This document shows, piece after piece, positions 53,646 to 64,000 of a stretch of DNA of 64,000 nucleotides. Within the stretch, counting starts at the first letter, position 1. Each line of letters starts with the position of its first letter. The translations under genes were made by a program, and so were the position numbers. The notes under the pieces are model-generated. The model saw nothing but the letters and a program-made list of their open reading frames with translations, was not told where the DNA came from and did not search any database. The stretch lies in NCBI GenBank assembly GCA_025526935.1, contig JAHLKD010000034.1:1-64000 (forward strand). Reading direction: 5' to 3'. The stretch comes from Cladochytrium replicatum. Lineage: Eukaryota > Chytridiomycota > Chytridiomycetes > Cladochytriales > Cladochytriaceae.

Positions 53646-55724
53646 ATGGCATCCACCCTCGCCTTCCCCATAATGCCTCTTGAAAACGACAAACCACTGC
53701 ATCAGCTGTCTGGCTACTTGCACTTCGATCCTACCTCCCAGCAATTTTCAATCAACTCAAACCCTCCTCCGCCTGCGACCCACATGGACTTCAGCCAGTC
53801 CCACGTACTCGACATGACACTGCCATCGACAATGCAGCTTCACCTCCCGCTGCAAATTCCGCAGTATTCGCCCGCCGGAAATCCCTCTCCTCTCTCTGCG
53901 AACACCTGGGTCACGATGCCCTCACCAGCTGCGTCGTCACCGTCAGTTTCGGCATCGCCACCATTTTCAGCTTCGCTCAATCCCAGTAAGATTCACTCAC
54001 ACAATTTATCTCGGTGTATTAGCTAACCACAATGCTTCCGCTAGTTGTGATGCCTGCACCAGGATTTCAATCTCGTCGGGTCTCGACAAATCAGCTTCAC
54101 ATCGATTCTCCAATTTCACCATCGCCTCACACGCTCAAAAAGTTCCGGTCTATGTCTTTAGCGTCACCCTTGATCCACTCTCCTCATTCGCCATTCGCTT
54201 CGCCCACTCATCACATTGACCTCTCTTTGCCTTCTCCAACTATTGGAATGCAATATATGCCTGGTGGGCCCTCCAACTATCCGCAACAGCAGATGCGCAC
54301 TCGTCACTCCAGTGGACCAACTGCAGTGACCGGGAACTTTGGAATGGCGAGTTTCACGACTCATGTTCCCACTCCTGGAATGAACACGCCGGGCGCAACT
54401 GGATTGCTCCCGGCTACTCCAATCTTGGCAAGCAGTCCTCACCCTGGAATGATGACGTTCCCTGGACAGATGTCGTCGACCGATATGTCTTTGAATGCCC
54501 TGCCTCCTGTGTCAAGTCCTCACTTTGTCAGCCCGCCAATGCTAAATATTGTGCCGCACACCTCTGCTGCAATTTTGTCGTTTGCTCAAAACACTACGGT
54601 TTCTCACCCTGGAAACATTGTTCCACCGCAACAGTTCGGTGGAGCTATTATTCATGATCAACAGCGGCAGGTTCAGCACACGACGCTTCCTGTTTCACCT
54701 TACTCAAACGCACCCGGTATGTTCTCGCCTACTGGTCTGAATGGTGCTCGGCTTGTGACTTCACCTGTGGAGGTGCCTAGTATCTTGCCCACCCCACCTT
54801 CGACATGGGCAGGAACTTCTTACTTCCCCGCGCCAGTTCAAAGCAACGCCAACGTTGCACCTCATAACCCATCGCCTTCTTTCATGCACGTAAAGCTTGA
54901 GGACATTGAAGCCCACAACGAGCTTGCGGTGAGCGGTAGTACCTCACTCGCTGCAGGCAGCAGCAGCGCGATTGCCACCGCTTCCGTTCCGCAAAACGTT
55001 CGCGATGGCGAGTATAAATCAGATGTAGTCGGTTATTCCAGTACGGCTGCCCCATCGGCCGGGACATCATCATCTTCGATTTCCAATAATTCTGACGATC
55101 TCGAGGACTTTGAAGACGACGACGAAGCCGACGGCACATACGGGGACTCGTCTTCCGCGTCACCCTCGTTCCCCTCCCACCGCGTAACTCGCCGAATCCG
55201 CGCGCGACGCTCGTCCTCATCTGCACGGGACCAGCACCAGCACGGTGCGAGCCAGGTCCAGGTCACGACCGACGACATGCGTCTTGACGCAAAATTTGCG
55301 ACCCGGCAGGACGCGATCGATTATCTTAAGGAGGAAGCGAAGCGTTGCGGGTTCACGGTACTCGTGAGGACGTCGAGAGCCGACTACGTCGTTGTAATTT
55401 GCAACTGCGGGAGGCGGGTGAAGCCTGTCAAGCAGGGTGCGAAGAGGCAGAGAAACAGGAAGAGGAAGACGGCGATGACGGGGTGCCAGTGGCACATCAT
55501 CCTTTATCGAAAGTGAGTTTATTCGCATGTCTGGATTTCTGAAATATTGTGCTGATGATATTTTTTGCAGATCGGGCGGTTCAAATGACTCGAGCGGTCG
55601 ACTCTGGGAGATCAAACCGTCCACTCAATCATCTCACAACCACCCCCTCGATCCTCCATCGCCAGCGGGAACGTCGTCGATGCAGCAAGCGGCGTCCTCC
55701 GATGACGGGTTGACATACGCCTGA
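53646..55724 (+). CDS. FAR1-type (WRKY-GCM1 superfamily) zinc-finger transcription factor, paralog 2
   Basis: Probable nuclear regulator of 653 residues from exons 53646-53985, 54045-55512 and 55571-55724. A long Ser/Pro/Gln-rich N-terminus (about 1-480) includes an acidic patch (DDLEDFEDDDEADG), an activation-domain-like feature, followed by basic RRIRARR. The C-terminal domain has FATRQDAIDYLKEEAKRCGF, TVLVRTSRADYVVVICNCGRR, basic QGAKRQRNRKRK, TGCQWHIILYRK and SHNHPL. The stretch VVVICNCGRR and its surroundings are shared with the gene at 27676-28974. An intron interrupts the domain after TGCQWHIILYRK; paralog 1 has none there. Confidence 0.85.
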
Positions 55725-57689
55725 TTGGATGCAAAATTTATTTTTAGCAATCGAACAACACGAACGCCAGCGTTCTACATTCATTCAGGACGCTTGTTTT
55801 CATTCCCATTTCAATCATTTTCTCGTAATTTCTTTTTCTTTTGGATTCAAGCAATGATGAGAATTTCTTCCCCCCAAAGCTTTTTGAGCACGGACTAGCA
55901 CATTTATATTTTTCATTGTGCGGGCTCATTGGACATTTTCCATTCGACTTGAAACCCAAAAATTTCTCGGCCTTTTTTTTGTTTATTTTGGCTGCAACTT
56001 CTTTTTCTCCGGATATGCGGACTTTTTTTCATCTTGCGAAGCAGGTAACAGCAGGAATCTTCCTTCTTTTTCTTTTCACTTTCACAATTTCAATCTTTAT
56101 GCAGTATGGACTTATCCTAAATCAGTCTCAACTGATTACTCGGTTATTTTTTATAACCCTCTAGTTTTTCTGTCATGATTTTGCGTTTGACGTGATCATT
56201 TTTCCGTTTTCTCTGCCCCCTTTTGTATGTACAAGCGGTATTTTGCAAACTTGCCAGTGCTCGGCGTTTGATACGTCGGTGTGCGAGGAAGGTTGTTACG
56301 TACGGTTTGATCTGGTGCTTGTGAAAATGTGTTCAGGTCTCCAAAATAAGTGGAATTGTTTGTCTGCTTTCCCCAACTTGCTGGTTGGATATCGCAAGTT
56401 TGGATTCTTTATAGCGGTAAGTCTTTGCAGATCCCATAATTTTCGACCTGCTGATTTTATTTTCCTTAGTCCAATGGAAAACCGTAACTCTCTCTTTAAT
56501 TGCGAATGAGGAGAGGAAGAAGGGTTCAGTTTTCAGTTTCTTTCTGCTTTTGTTGAAAAAGTCAAAAGTTTGGAAGTGAAGGTTCATTCGCCCATCTCAT
56601 AGTCTTTTATCTGCTCCGCTTTCTCTTCCTTCTTTGGTTTTTACCCATTCCTGCTTTGTTGTTCTGCATTGCGAATTTATATTTTTTTTCCCTACTTTCT
56701 CCCGATTGTAGAGAAAAGAAGACTTCATCTGGAAAAAATTTTTTGTTGTGCTTGATGTTTTCGTTTTTGAACCTGTCGGGTTCTCCCCTCTTTTTGCCTC
56801 ATTGATTTCAATTTATTTTGAATATTTTTTCGCTCTGCCTCATCTTTACTCAAAAACCTTTTCTTCATGTCGATTGTATTGTTCGTTCCTTTTCGGTTTT
56901 GCGTGGTAATGTGCTTTTGCTACATTCTACTTTGCAAAAAAAAGGTCGAATCACTTTTTTTGTGCGAGCGCGGTGGACAAAATGAAAAACAAAATCGCTG
57001 CCTGTTCGTTTTTCGTTGCTGTTGATTGGATTTTTTTCGTCTGAATCTCTTTCAGTCTTTTCTTCCTACTTAGTCAAAAAGTTAAACTTGTTTTTTTTTG
57101 TTTTTTTTGTTTCTTTTCGATTGCCCATTGTTGCGAGTTCTGGTAACCTGACATTTGTGAACATTGAAAGAGATCTCATTACATATCTTCCTTATTAGAT
57201 ATCGTTCTTTGCTTTTAAGGTGTTAAACTTGCAGTTTGGACTGGGTACGCATACCCATAGATAGTTTTATCATGTCGTTGCTAATGATCAAAATACTGTG
57301 TCTTTTCCCGATCATGAAATCTGCTTGAATACACTATGATTCATCGCATCGTCAGATCACAAGTCCTGCGCGATGGAATCGTTGGAGATCAACTGGTTTC
57401 AAATGGAACCAAGTATTATGTGACACACTATCGAGATGTCTGTCGCCTTGCCAAATGGTTAGGCGTCATGGATGGATCTGTTTTGATCACTTTTGAAATG
57501 CCTGCTTTGAGAGTCACGGTGTGGATGTAAACTAGTGTGCCATGATGGTGCATTTCTCTTACTTTTGTTGGACAATTCTGTGTTACGTAGTGAGTTGAAA
57601 GGGGAAGTAGACACCGAGCGCAACTCGGATCATAACCTCTCATAACATGCTATTGCTATGATCTCCATGGAAACCCTCCGCACCGGTGA
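55725..57689. other. T-rich, gene-poor stretch
   Basis: From about 55780 to 57130 the plus strand is unusually rich in T and in TTTT/TTCTTT runs. Open frames are short and look like chance. The first part may be the 3' UTR of the FAR1 gene. 57336-57530 has a 64-codon ORF without a recognised family. Confidence 0.5.
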
Positions 57690-57830
57690 CAGCAGCAACT
57701 CCAATAGGCAAAATGATGCTGACTGATCATGGGTACTCGTTCCCAATGATATTTGGAGCAGCAGTGGATGCGTCCGCTGTACTCGGACTGTTCTTCGTTA
57801 GGACGCGAAGATCCTCAAACGTCGTGTCTT
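57690..57830 (+). pseudogene. MFS transporter C-terminal fragment (tentative)
   Basis: One frame reads PIGKMMLTDHGYSFPMIFGAAVDASAVLGLFFVRTRRSSN, which resembles the penultimate helices of monocarboxylate-type MFS transporters (P-I-G..D..GYS.P.iF). It breaks off at both sides, and no other MFS motif is found nearby. Low confidence. Confidence 0.25.
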
Positions 57831-58967
57831 GCCGGAAGGTTTGACAGAAATGATAAGAATCTCTTAGCAAGTTTTGGTGAGTTTGAACACTCTCATTTCA
57901 AACCAACAACCACCAGCTGCCCAATTTTGAAAGGCAACCTTAGCACTTTGCTCTACACACCTCTCCCTTTCCTCGTGCCCCACTTTCTTCAATAAATTCC
58001 CCGTCCAAGTCTACTCACGGGCTATGGAGAGTACATCGCCATTTCTCTGGGTCTGACGCTTTGGATCCTCATGACCCATGCTATTATTACGAGTTCGGAC
58101 GAAAGCCCGTTGAATCTGAACACTGGACGGCCACCAGCTTTCGTATGTGGCATCGGTACATTGTGAATTGCTTCCAATCATGAGTACCTCGCAAAGAACC
58201 GCGAGCCATTATTGCGGGTCCTCGATTACATTTTGGGGACTTATGACCCCGGCAACCCTGAACTACTATTCCAAACGGCCCACGTGGTTGAAACGACGTG
58301 CAGAGCATGCAAATTGCGATCTTTTTGAAATCAGTTCTCCGTTAATCATAAAGTCCTTTTTGTGTGGGCATAGCGAATCTATTCCAGTAATCCTCTTAAA
58401 GTGTTGATGGTATCGATTGGCGCTCTTGCTGGGGTTGATCCGCAAGCCAGAGCTCACAGTGTCCTCGAATCTGGGACCACCTTGTGAGGATTGGGTCCAA
58501 CCGCAAGGAAAGTGAAGGCGGAGACGGTATTTCTCTGGAAACTGAAGGTAAAGTCGAACAGCCACATGATCTACCACCCTGGTCAAGTGCAAGAATTCGT
58601 CCTGAAAAGCATGGGATTACCGGACCACGCGGCACCTCTGCTCACCAACGTGATCTGTGCCCTCCCATCGGGTCTCGCACCCGAATTTGTGACACTTGTC
58701 CACGAGCCATCTCTTCGAACAGGTAAGGTGCCATTCGAGCGGCATCGTAACCTCTCCCAGCTGTGCCTCTCACCACAACATCCATTTGTTGACAGCTGCT
58801 AGCTGCTGCGAAGCTCGGACATGCATTCCTCAGCCGTGCTCTTTTGCATCATGTAATTTTTCACGACAGGTCCCAAGATTCCGTTGTGATGTATTAGTAA
58901 TCTCATTCAACAATAGTCATCAATCACACTTTAAAACGCGCTCCTTCCGTTTCCGGCCGAATCCCAC
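57831..58967 (+). other. Unassigned region with protein-like frames
   Basis: Shifted frames contain protein-like stretches (LDPHDPCYYYEFGRKPVESEHW near 58060; EYLAKNREPLLRVLDYILGTYDPG near 58185; NSHMIYHPGQVQEFVLKSMGLP near 58560) separated by stops. This could be one decayed gene or an intron-rich gene I could not assemble. I do not recognise the family. Confidence 0.3.
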
Positions 58968-60645
58968 ATGGAGGTGGAGTCCCTATCAGCTGTCCTCAAG
59001 ATTGCTGTCAAGCGGCTATGGGCATCTATCCACGGTGATCCTCGGGTCTTGGGTGCCGCGCGGCTTCATCTGACTGATTCTGGACTCGCTGCTGCTTACA
59101 ACTTGCCATCTGCATTCCACGTCCTGCCTTTCGCTCAAGCGTGCGTTGCCGGTAATAGTTCAATATACTAACAATTCTTTCGAGTGCTGAACGCATATCT
59201 GCTTCAGCAACTGTTCTGCAAGCCCGCCAGCTCGACCGGAATGACGTAAGAGACACAACCACCGTCACCGTCCGGCCTCTCCATGCTGGGATCCACTTTC
59301 GCTCAGAGCGCCACATCCGTCTGCGCAACCCGTTGACGCATGAAGAAGTCTCTCCCGGCGAACTGTGGGACCCCTTCAGCGGAGACTACCAGACCCGTGA
59401 GCCCGGTGGCTGGGTCCGACTGCACTGCAACTTTGCGCACCACAGGAATGCGGCGTTGCAATCAGTTGGGCTGTCGGAATCGAGCGGCGCGACGAGGGAG
59501 GATGTGCAGAAGGCGTGCGCCGAGCGGGATTCGGAGGATATCGAGAGGGCGGTGCTTGAACTTGGAGGAGCTGCAGCGAAATTGAGGTCGATGAGTGAAT
59601 GGAAGAGTTCCCCAGCATACGCGACGTTACGGGAGCTCCGCGACGTTGTTACGATCCGGAGAGTAGGAGCCGGGCAAGGACCAGCGCACCGATGGGTTCC
59701 ACCAACCCAGGTTCAGGATGGAGAGTGGAGACCCTTGGCTGGGTTGCGAGTGCTCGATTTGACTCGGGTCCTTGCTGGACCGGTGTGCGGCCGCATCTTG
59801 CGAGCCCTCGGTGCGTCGGTGCTTCATGTCTCGTCTCCGCACCTTCCTGCAATCCCTGCGGCAGATGTAGATACGTCATTCGGAAAGCGCTCGACTTTTG
59901 TGGATCTCGACACGGCTGAAGGAGTACAAAAGCTGCGCGAGCTTGTGAGAGATGCGGATGTCGTGCTACAGTCTTACAGGCCGGGTGCGCTCCAAGCCCG
60001 CGGCTTTGGATTGGAAGATATCGTGAAAGAGAATCCGAACGTTGTTTACTTGAGCGTGAGTGCATATGGCTCTCTTAATGATGGTGAGGCAGATCCTGAG
60101 ATCGTAAAGTGGAGTCATCGCAGGGGTTTTGACAGGTGAGTGAGATCTTAAACCGTATATGAGTATCATCGTTGATCATCTAGGTGCATAGCCTGATCCA
60201 GCTTGCCACCGGCATAGCTCACGAAGGCGGTCGATGGAACGAGGGTCTGACTGATCCAAACGCAAACCCAACTAAAATCACCCCTCTCCCATCCCAATCA
60301 CTCGACCACGGTGCAGGTTGGCTTCTCGCGCTAGGAGCACTGCGTGCGCTTGATCGCCGGAACGAAGTGGACGGAACTGGAGCGTGGTCTGTTGAAGTTT
60401 CGCTTGCACGGACGTCCATCTTCCTTGAGGAACTTGGCCGTGTCGAGGCAACTCGTTCGGAGCAAGGAGTTGTACCGACACACGAGGATCTGAGAGCTCT
60501 TGATCTTTTTGAAAGTTTACCTGCCGGGAGGTTGGGACTGGACATTGATGCCATCAAATTCCCAGCAGTTGTGGATGGGATGCATGTTCATTGGCCTAAG
60601 GAAGGACCGTTTGTTTTGGGAAAGGATTCTGCGGAGTGGGCATGA
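58968..60645 (+). CDS. CoA-transferase family III (CaiB/BaiF) protein
   Basis: Probable acyl-CoA transferase or racemase of the CaiB/BaiF (alpha-methylacyl-CoA racemase-like) family. Exons 58968-59151, 59208-60135 and 60192-60645 give 521 residues. An N-terminal fungal extension (GAARLHLTDSGLAAAYNLP, RPLHAGIHFRSERHI) precedes the core: PLAGLRVLDLTRVLAGPVCGRILRALGASV, TFVDLDTAEGVQKLRELV, ADVVLQSYRPGALQARGFG, PNVVYLSVSAYGS, then across intron 2 RRGFDSLIQLATGIAHEGG. Only the acceptor at 60191 restores the family's GFDSLIQ. The C-terminal lobe ends PFVLGKDSAEWA. Donor and acceptor CoA substrates cannot be told from sequence. Confidence 0.88.
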
Positions 60646-61875
60646 GCGTAGTTTGTTCATTGAGTGTGATCCAAGGAAAGGCTATGAGGTTCTAGAGACC
60701 GTTTTTGTGTGCGTATTTTTAGCCGCTGGGTCATTACAAAGTCCCAGATCCGAAACTCATCAACCGTTGACATCATCATAACACAAAAAGTAAGCTTACC
60801 TGTCTCTTGGTATGCTTTCATGAAGATAGGTAAGTACCTATTCGACAGATTCTCATTGAGAGAGATACCTCTTCCCTAGAGTTCGTCCCCGGAAGCATGT
60901 CATGCTGAAAAGCGACTGTGATCGGCAATCAATGATCCGGCGCCACGAAGTGAGCCCGTTAACACTAATGCGAAGCGAGTGCAACTCGAAAAACTACCCA
61001 CTTACTCAGGTGGTGCCTCTGAAGATCGTCAGAAGTCCGTCGCCAACGCATGCATATCATAAAAGGGAGCTGGTTTCTTGGTTTCTGAGTCGGCAGTCAA
61101 TTTCGATAGTGATAACGGTGCAAAACACGTCAAGCAAGACGCAAATGCAAGTCAAGTTTGTCTTCTTTACTACCCGCAAGTTGTGGTCAAGTCGGAATCG
61201 GCAGACAGCCTCCAGAACAATAGGCATCAAGAAGAGATCAGCGGAAGTGCCGTCAAACTGGAGGACGGGCTTAAGTAGATCAAAGGCGAGAGAGTCAAAA
61301 TCGACGTCGGCCGGAGGAAGGGTTAAAGAAGAGATCAGAAAATCAGTGGAAAGCGGGTCGGCGTGCTACTGATGTCGACGAAGGATGCTTGAACTACTCA
61401 GGCTTTGTAGAGGGAGAGGAAGACGACGAGGAGTACGCCTCGCAACCAATTCTGAGTCCAATGGTTCAAATTGTAACGAAAGCTGGGACGGCTGGCGAAT
61501 CAATATCGCACCGTCAAGGTGATGGTCTCAGGTGATGTTCTTAGTTCGGCAGGAAGATCACAGTTCTCGCGGATCAAATCTCAGCGATTCAGACGATTTG
61601 AGTTCACAACCTTGAATGCCTTCGCAGACTACTATCCATTGTATTTTATGGATTATCATCTTTTCCGGGCTTCAAAGCTTGAATCAATGAAAGCGCAATT
61701 CTTCGTCGTTTTTTGCTATTCCAACTCGTTATCATGTTACAGGAGGCGAAATGACAACTTGACATGTGCACATTTAGCAACAATCCTTTATTGCGGCATA
61801 CCATCGAGGGAACGGGGGTCAACGAAACAACACAACGCGGCACAATGTCTATTCACCTCTCGCACCACGCGCCAA
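60646..61875. other. Gene-poor stretch
   Basis: Short frames with charged composition (61078-61278 and overlapping 60902-61372), including a VKLEDGLK-type stretch, but no domain. Possibly a decayed gene. Confidence 0.35.
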
Positions 61876-62660
61876 CTAATTGCGAGTCCAATCGTTTTCC
61901 AGAGCTCTGAAATCTGCAATAAGAATTTTGCAGCGAAGGGTTAAGATATATACCACAAAGTTCTTTGTTCGAGCACTACCAGATAGGCACGCACTGCTGA
62001 TGCTTCTCTCCGCAAGTCGATCCCAATCTTCCGGATACAATCCGTTTGATCGAGCCCTCGTGAGGTCAAGCTCTTTCTGATCGATTCGTCTCGGGAGTTC
62101 TTCAAGATAAAGGTCAAGCACAGACGGCGTTGCCATCGCTTCCAATCTTTATCGCCATCGACGCACATCGATAGCAACTCAGCGACATTCTGTGGATTTA
62201 TCCAATGAGGATTTCATTCGAAAAGCTCGTTCGCGGCAATACAAAGCGGCTCACATCCATAAAAATCGGCTGCTCGAAGCAGATCCACTGCGGCAGTACT
62301 GTCTCGAGGAGCTTGGTCACCAAGACAACCGGAATATATGAAGTTCAAGACGCATCGAATTGTTTGCTCATCAAAGTTTGTGATGGTTAGCTTCGAGCTG
62401 GTGGTTTCAGTCGTCTCGTTACGGAAGAGGTGTTCGAAGAAGTTAGATTTAGGAAGAAATATGGCTGAATTTGCCTACTCAGAATGAACTTGTGGACAGG
62501 AATGTAAGAGGCAAGTCTCGCAATTGGGCAGCGTGCAATCAGTTCAAAGTATGACCGGTCCGACGAAAACAAGAGTTTTGAATATGAGTTGGAAAGCACG
62601 TCATCTCTGACTTGGTAAGGCTGCGGGTAAGAAACATTACCCAAGTCTCATCATTCATAT
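61876..62660 (-). pseudogene. BTB/POZ-domain protein, disrupted
   Basis: Read leftward from about 62640: ARCPIARLASYIPVHKFILS, then (shifted frame) ANSAIFLPKSNFFEHLFRNE, KLTITNFDEQTIRCVLNFIYSG, DLLRAADFYGCEPLCIAANELFE, a TGA stop at about 62205, then NPHWINPQNVAELLSMCVDGDKDW. The order PVHKFIL / F...LF / LNFIYSG / LLRAADFYGC is that of BTB domains, which mediate dimerisation or Cullin-3 binding. A 1-2 base shift near 62490 and the in-frame stop disrupt it. A further frame 62145-61876 continues a helical C-terminus. Unrecognised introns are an alternative. Confidence 0.6.
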
Positions 62661-62781
62661 TGATCGTACGGAGTTGGGGCGGACGAAGAGAGCTCTCGGC
62701 GAAGAACGTCGCGATGAGATCTTTCTTTGCGCAAAGTTTGCCACTGTTCGATCGGCAACTGACCAGGGAATGCGTTAAACT

Positions 62782-62940
62782 GTGACTTTTCATTGCGGAG
62801 CTTTGGAGACCAAGCCCTTGGAGGAGAATGTTGAGGCGTTGAATGTCAAGCTGAGCCCTAGGGAATTAGCTTTTGTTCGATCCGTAGCGGGAGAGATTCC
62901 TGTCAGCGCTTTGCGTACACGGAGGATGGGACGAAGCTGG
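62782..62940 (+). pseudogene. Aldo-keto reductase C-terminal fragment
   Basis: KPLEENVEALNVKLSPRELAFVRSVAGEI matches the conserved C-terminal part of aldo-keto reductases (x-LEEN-x-x-AL-x-VKLSPEEL). No upstream barrel (D-Y-K-H catalytic residues) is found, so only the last helix region survives. Confidence 0.5.
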
Positions 62941-63133
62941 GTTACGTTTGACGTCAAATTGATTGGCGTGATGAGTCAGTCGGAATTGTTATCACGATTG
63001 GCATCAGCAATGGCCACCAATAACTCTTGACGTTTAATCAATTGATTGAAATGAAAAGACTGCGTACAGAAATCGTGTTCGTGCAACACAAATGAACCAA
63101 ATGAAGCTCAATAGGACAACCTTCATAAGTTAA

Positions 63134-63741
63134 TCAAACCTCGCTATCGTGGAGAAGCATATTCTGCAAGAAAACATGTCAATACACTTACTGTGCGTCC
63201 AATGCCCATGAACTTACCGGAACGAAATCCTTTATTGGGTAAACATGTGCGCAATTCGGGCAAACCATCTTGCCGTTCTTTATTCTCGTCTAAATATGAT
63301 AGTCAAAAATCCGGATCACACTGTTGAAAAGTGGTTCTAAGTACCTGTAGCAGAATCCTGTGAATCCGCGTAAGGATCTCTTGGTCTTCAGTGTCGTCAG
63401 ATGGCTTTTCTTGTGGAAGAACATCGAGACCCAGCTGTTAAAAATTCGAAATAAATGAGCCAGGGTGCTTCACGTCTCATCCACAAAATCGCTCTCGTTC
63501 AACGGTATTTCCATCATCTCCTCCAAATCCCCTTTCTACGCCAAATTACCGCATATGCCGTGGCCACCAGCGCCGGCCAATCAATCTTTGTCAGCAACCT
63601 CCTAGCGAAATCGAGGTTCACTTCGACATCGTCGTCCGGGCTATTTTCCAGCTCTGCGTCCTCTATTTTCAGCGGGAAGTTGTTGTTTCCCGCGCAGGCC
63701 TTGACGTGGCATTGCAGCAGGTTGTGAGTGAGCAGGCGCAT
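63134..63741 (-). CDS. TRM112: TRM112-like methyltransferase activator
   Basis: Small zinc-binding partner that stabilises and activates several methyltransferases acting on tRNA, rRNA and eRF1 (Trm9, Trm11, Bud23, Mtq2 in yeast). Exons 63741-63550, 63434-63345, 63289-63218, 63163-63134 give 127 residues, the usual length. It starts MRLLTHNLLQCHVKAC with the first zinc ligands, continues NNFPLKIEDAELE and FARRLLTKIDWPALVATAYALG, then GKMVCPNCAHVYPIKDFVPNMLLHDSEV with the second CxxC pair and the invariant N-M-L-L end. Intron 1 is long (115 nt). Intact. Confidence 0.93.
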
Positions 63742-64000
63742 GTCAGAAACCGGAAACTTGAGCTGAAACTAAAATGTGCCGGAAAGGCGCAGATATGAGT
63801 GTGGAAAATCAAAGCCACCGACGATGTTGTTCAAAGTAGTTGTCTATACTGATCCTTTGACCAAGCTTATTACAATCTGACAACAATAAACTTTGTTATT
63901 TAACAGTCTTTTACATTAAAAAAGCAACACACAACTTGTAAAACTCTCTACGGGCTCCTATTGTCTGTTCGAGCTCGAGGATCCCTGCAGCACAGGCATC
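63742..64000. other. Right-end intergenic, with possible end of a minus-strand gene
   Basis: On the minus strand 64000-63917 is open (…AAGILELEQTIGARREF... to a TAA) and could be the last exon of a gene beyond the window. The segment 63971-63990 is a dense cluster of restriction sites (see findings). Confidence 0.3.

Noticed and set aside
1-64000. CRISPR arrays, bacterial operons, Shine-Dalgarno sites
   Set aside because: The tandem arrays seen (9566-10165, 12621-12680, coding repeats) are transposon or protein repeats, and all host genes have spliceosomal introns.

Overview
The window looks like a piece of a filamentous basidiomycete (mushroom-type fungus) nuclear genome. The host genes are eukaryotic, are split by many short GT-AG introns of about 50-60 nt, and encode typical fungal proteins: a urea/sodium symporter, a peroxisomal carrier, a pyruvate dehydrogenase kinase, OLA1 and TRM112. 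No prokaryotic operons or CRISPR arrays were seen. Exon coordinates were worked out by hand from splice sites, reading phase and family conservation. Except for the disrupted genes, each model closes in frame.

Bases 1-21.7 kb are a transposon graveyard. Two families of APE-type LINE retrotransposons are present (called LINE-A and LINE-B here), with full, 5'-truncated and tail-only copies. A segment of about 4.6 kb holding a tRNA-Arg(ACG) gene plus a LINE-B copy occurs twice in opposite orientation (2.3-6.9 kb and 17.1-21.7 kb). Between the arms lie a 3.1-kb DNA transposon with ~293-bp terminal inverted repeats and a 97-bp subterminal repeat array, a LINE derivative that kept ORF1 but lost ORF2, a decayed hAT transposase, and a nested LINE-A copy with a long open RT frame.

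Bases 22-36 kb are a gene-rich island: DUR3-like urea transporter (-), a VPS9 Rab-GEF with a UIM (+), a FAR1-type transcription factor (-), a decayed beta-lactamase-like fragment and a Ty3/gypsy pol relic (+), OLA1 (+), a SPRY protein (+), and a frameshifted expansin-like gene (+). Bases 37.5-39 kb hold a hAT-type terminal relic and a Ty1/copia relic. Bases 39.3-47.8 kb carry a cysteine-rich membrane protein (-), a peroxisomal carrier (-), a Thr/Lys-rich secreted protein (-), a universal stress protein (+) and PDH kinase (-).

Bases 48.4-52.5 kb carry two tandem genes (-) for secreted proteins built of repeated ~105-residue four-cysteine modules joined by Gly/Asn/Asp linkers. They share exon structure and promoter sequence, and I do not recognise the family; this is the most novel-looking locus. 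Then come a second FAR1-type transcription factor paralogous to the one at 28 kb, a long T-rich gene-poor stretch, a family III CoA-transferase (+), relics (MFS-like, BTB, aldo-keto reductase) and TRM112 (-) at the right end. The genes do not form an evident pathway. The only clustering by function is the tandem secreted-protein pair.
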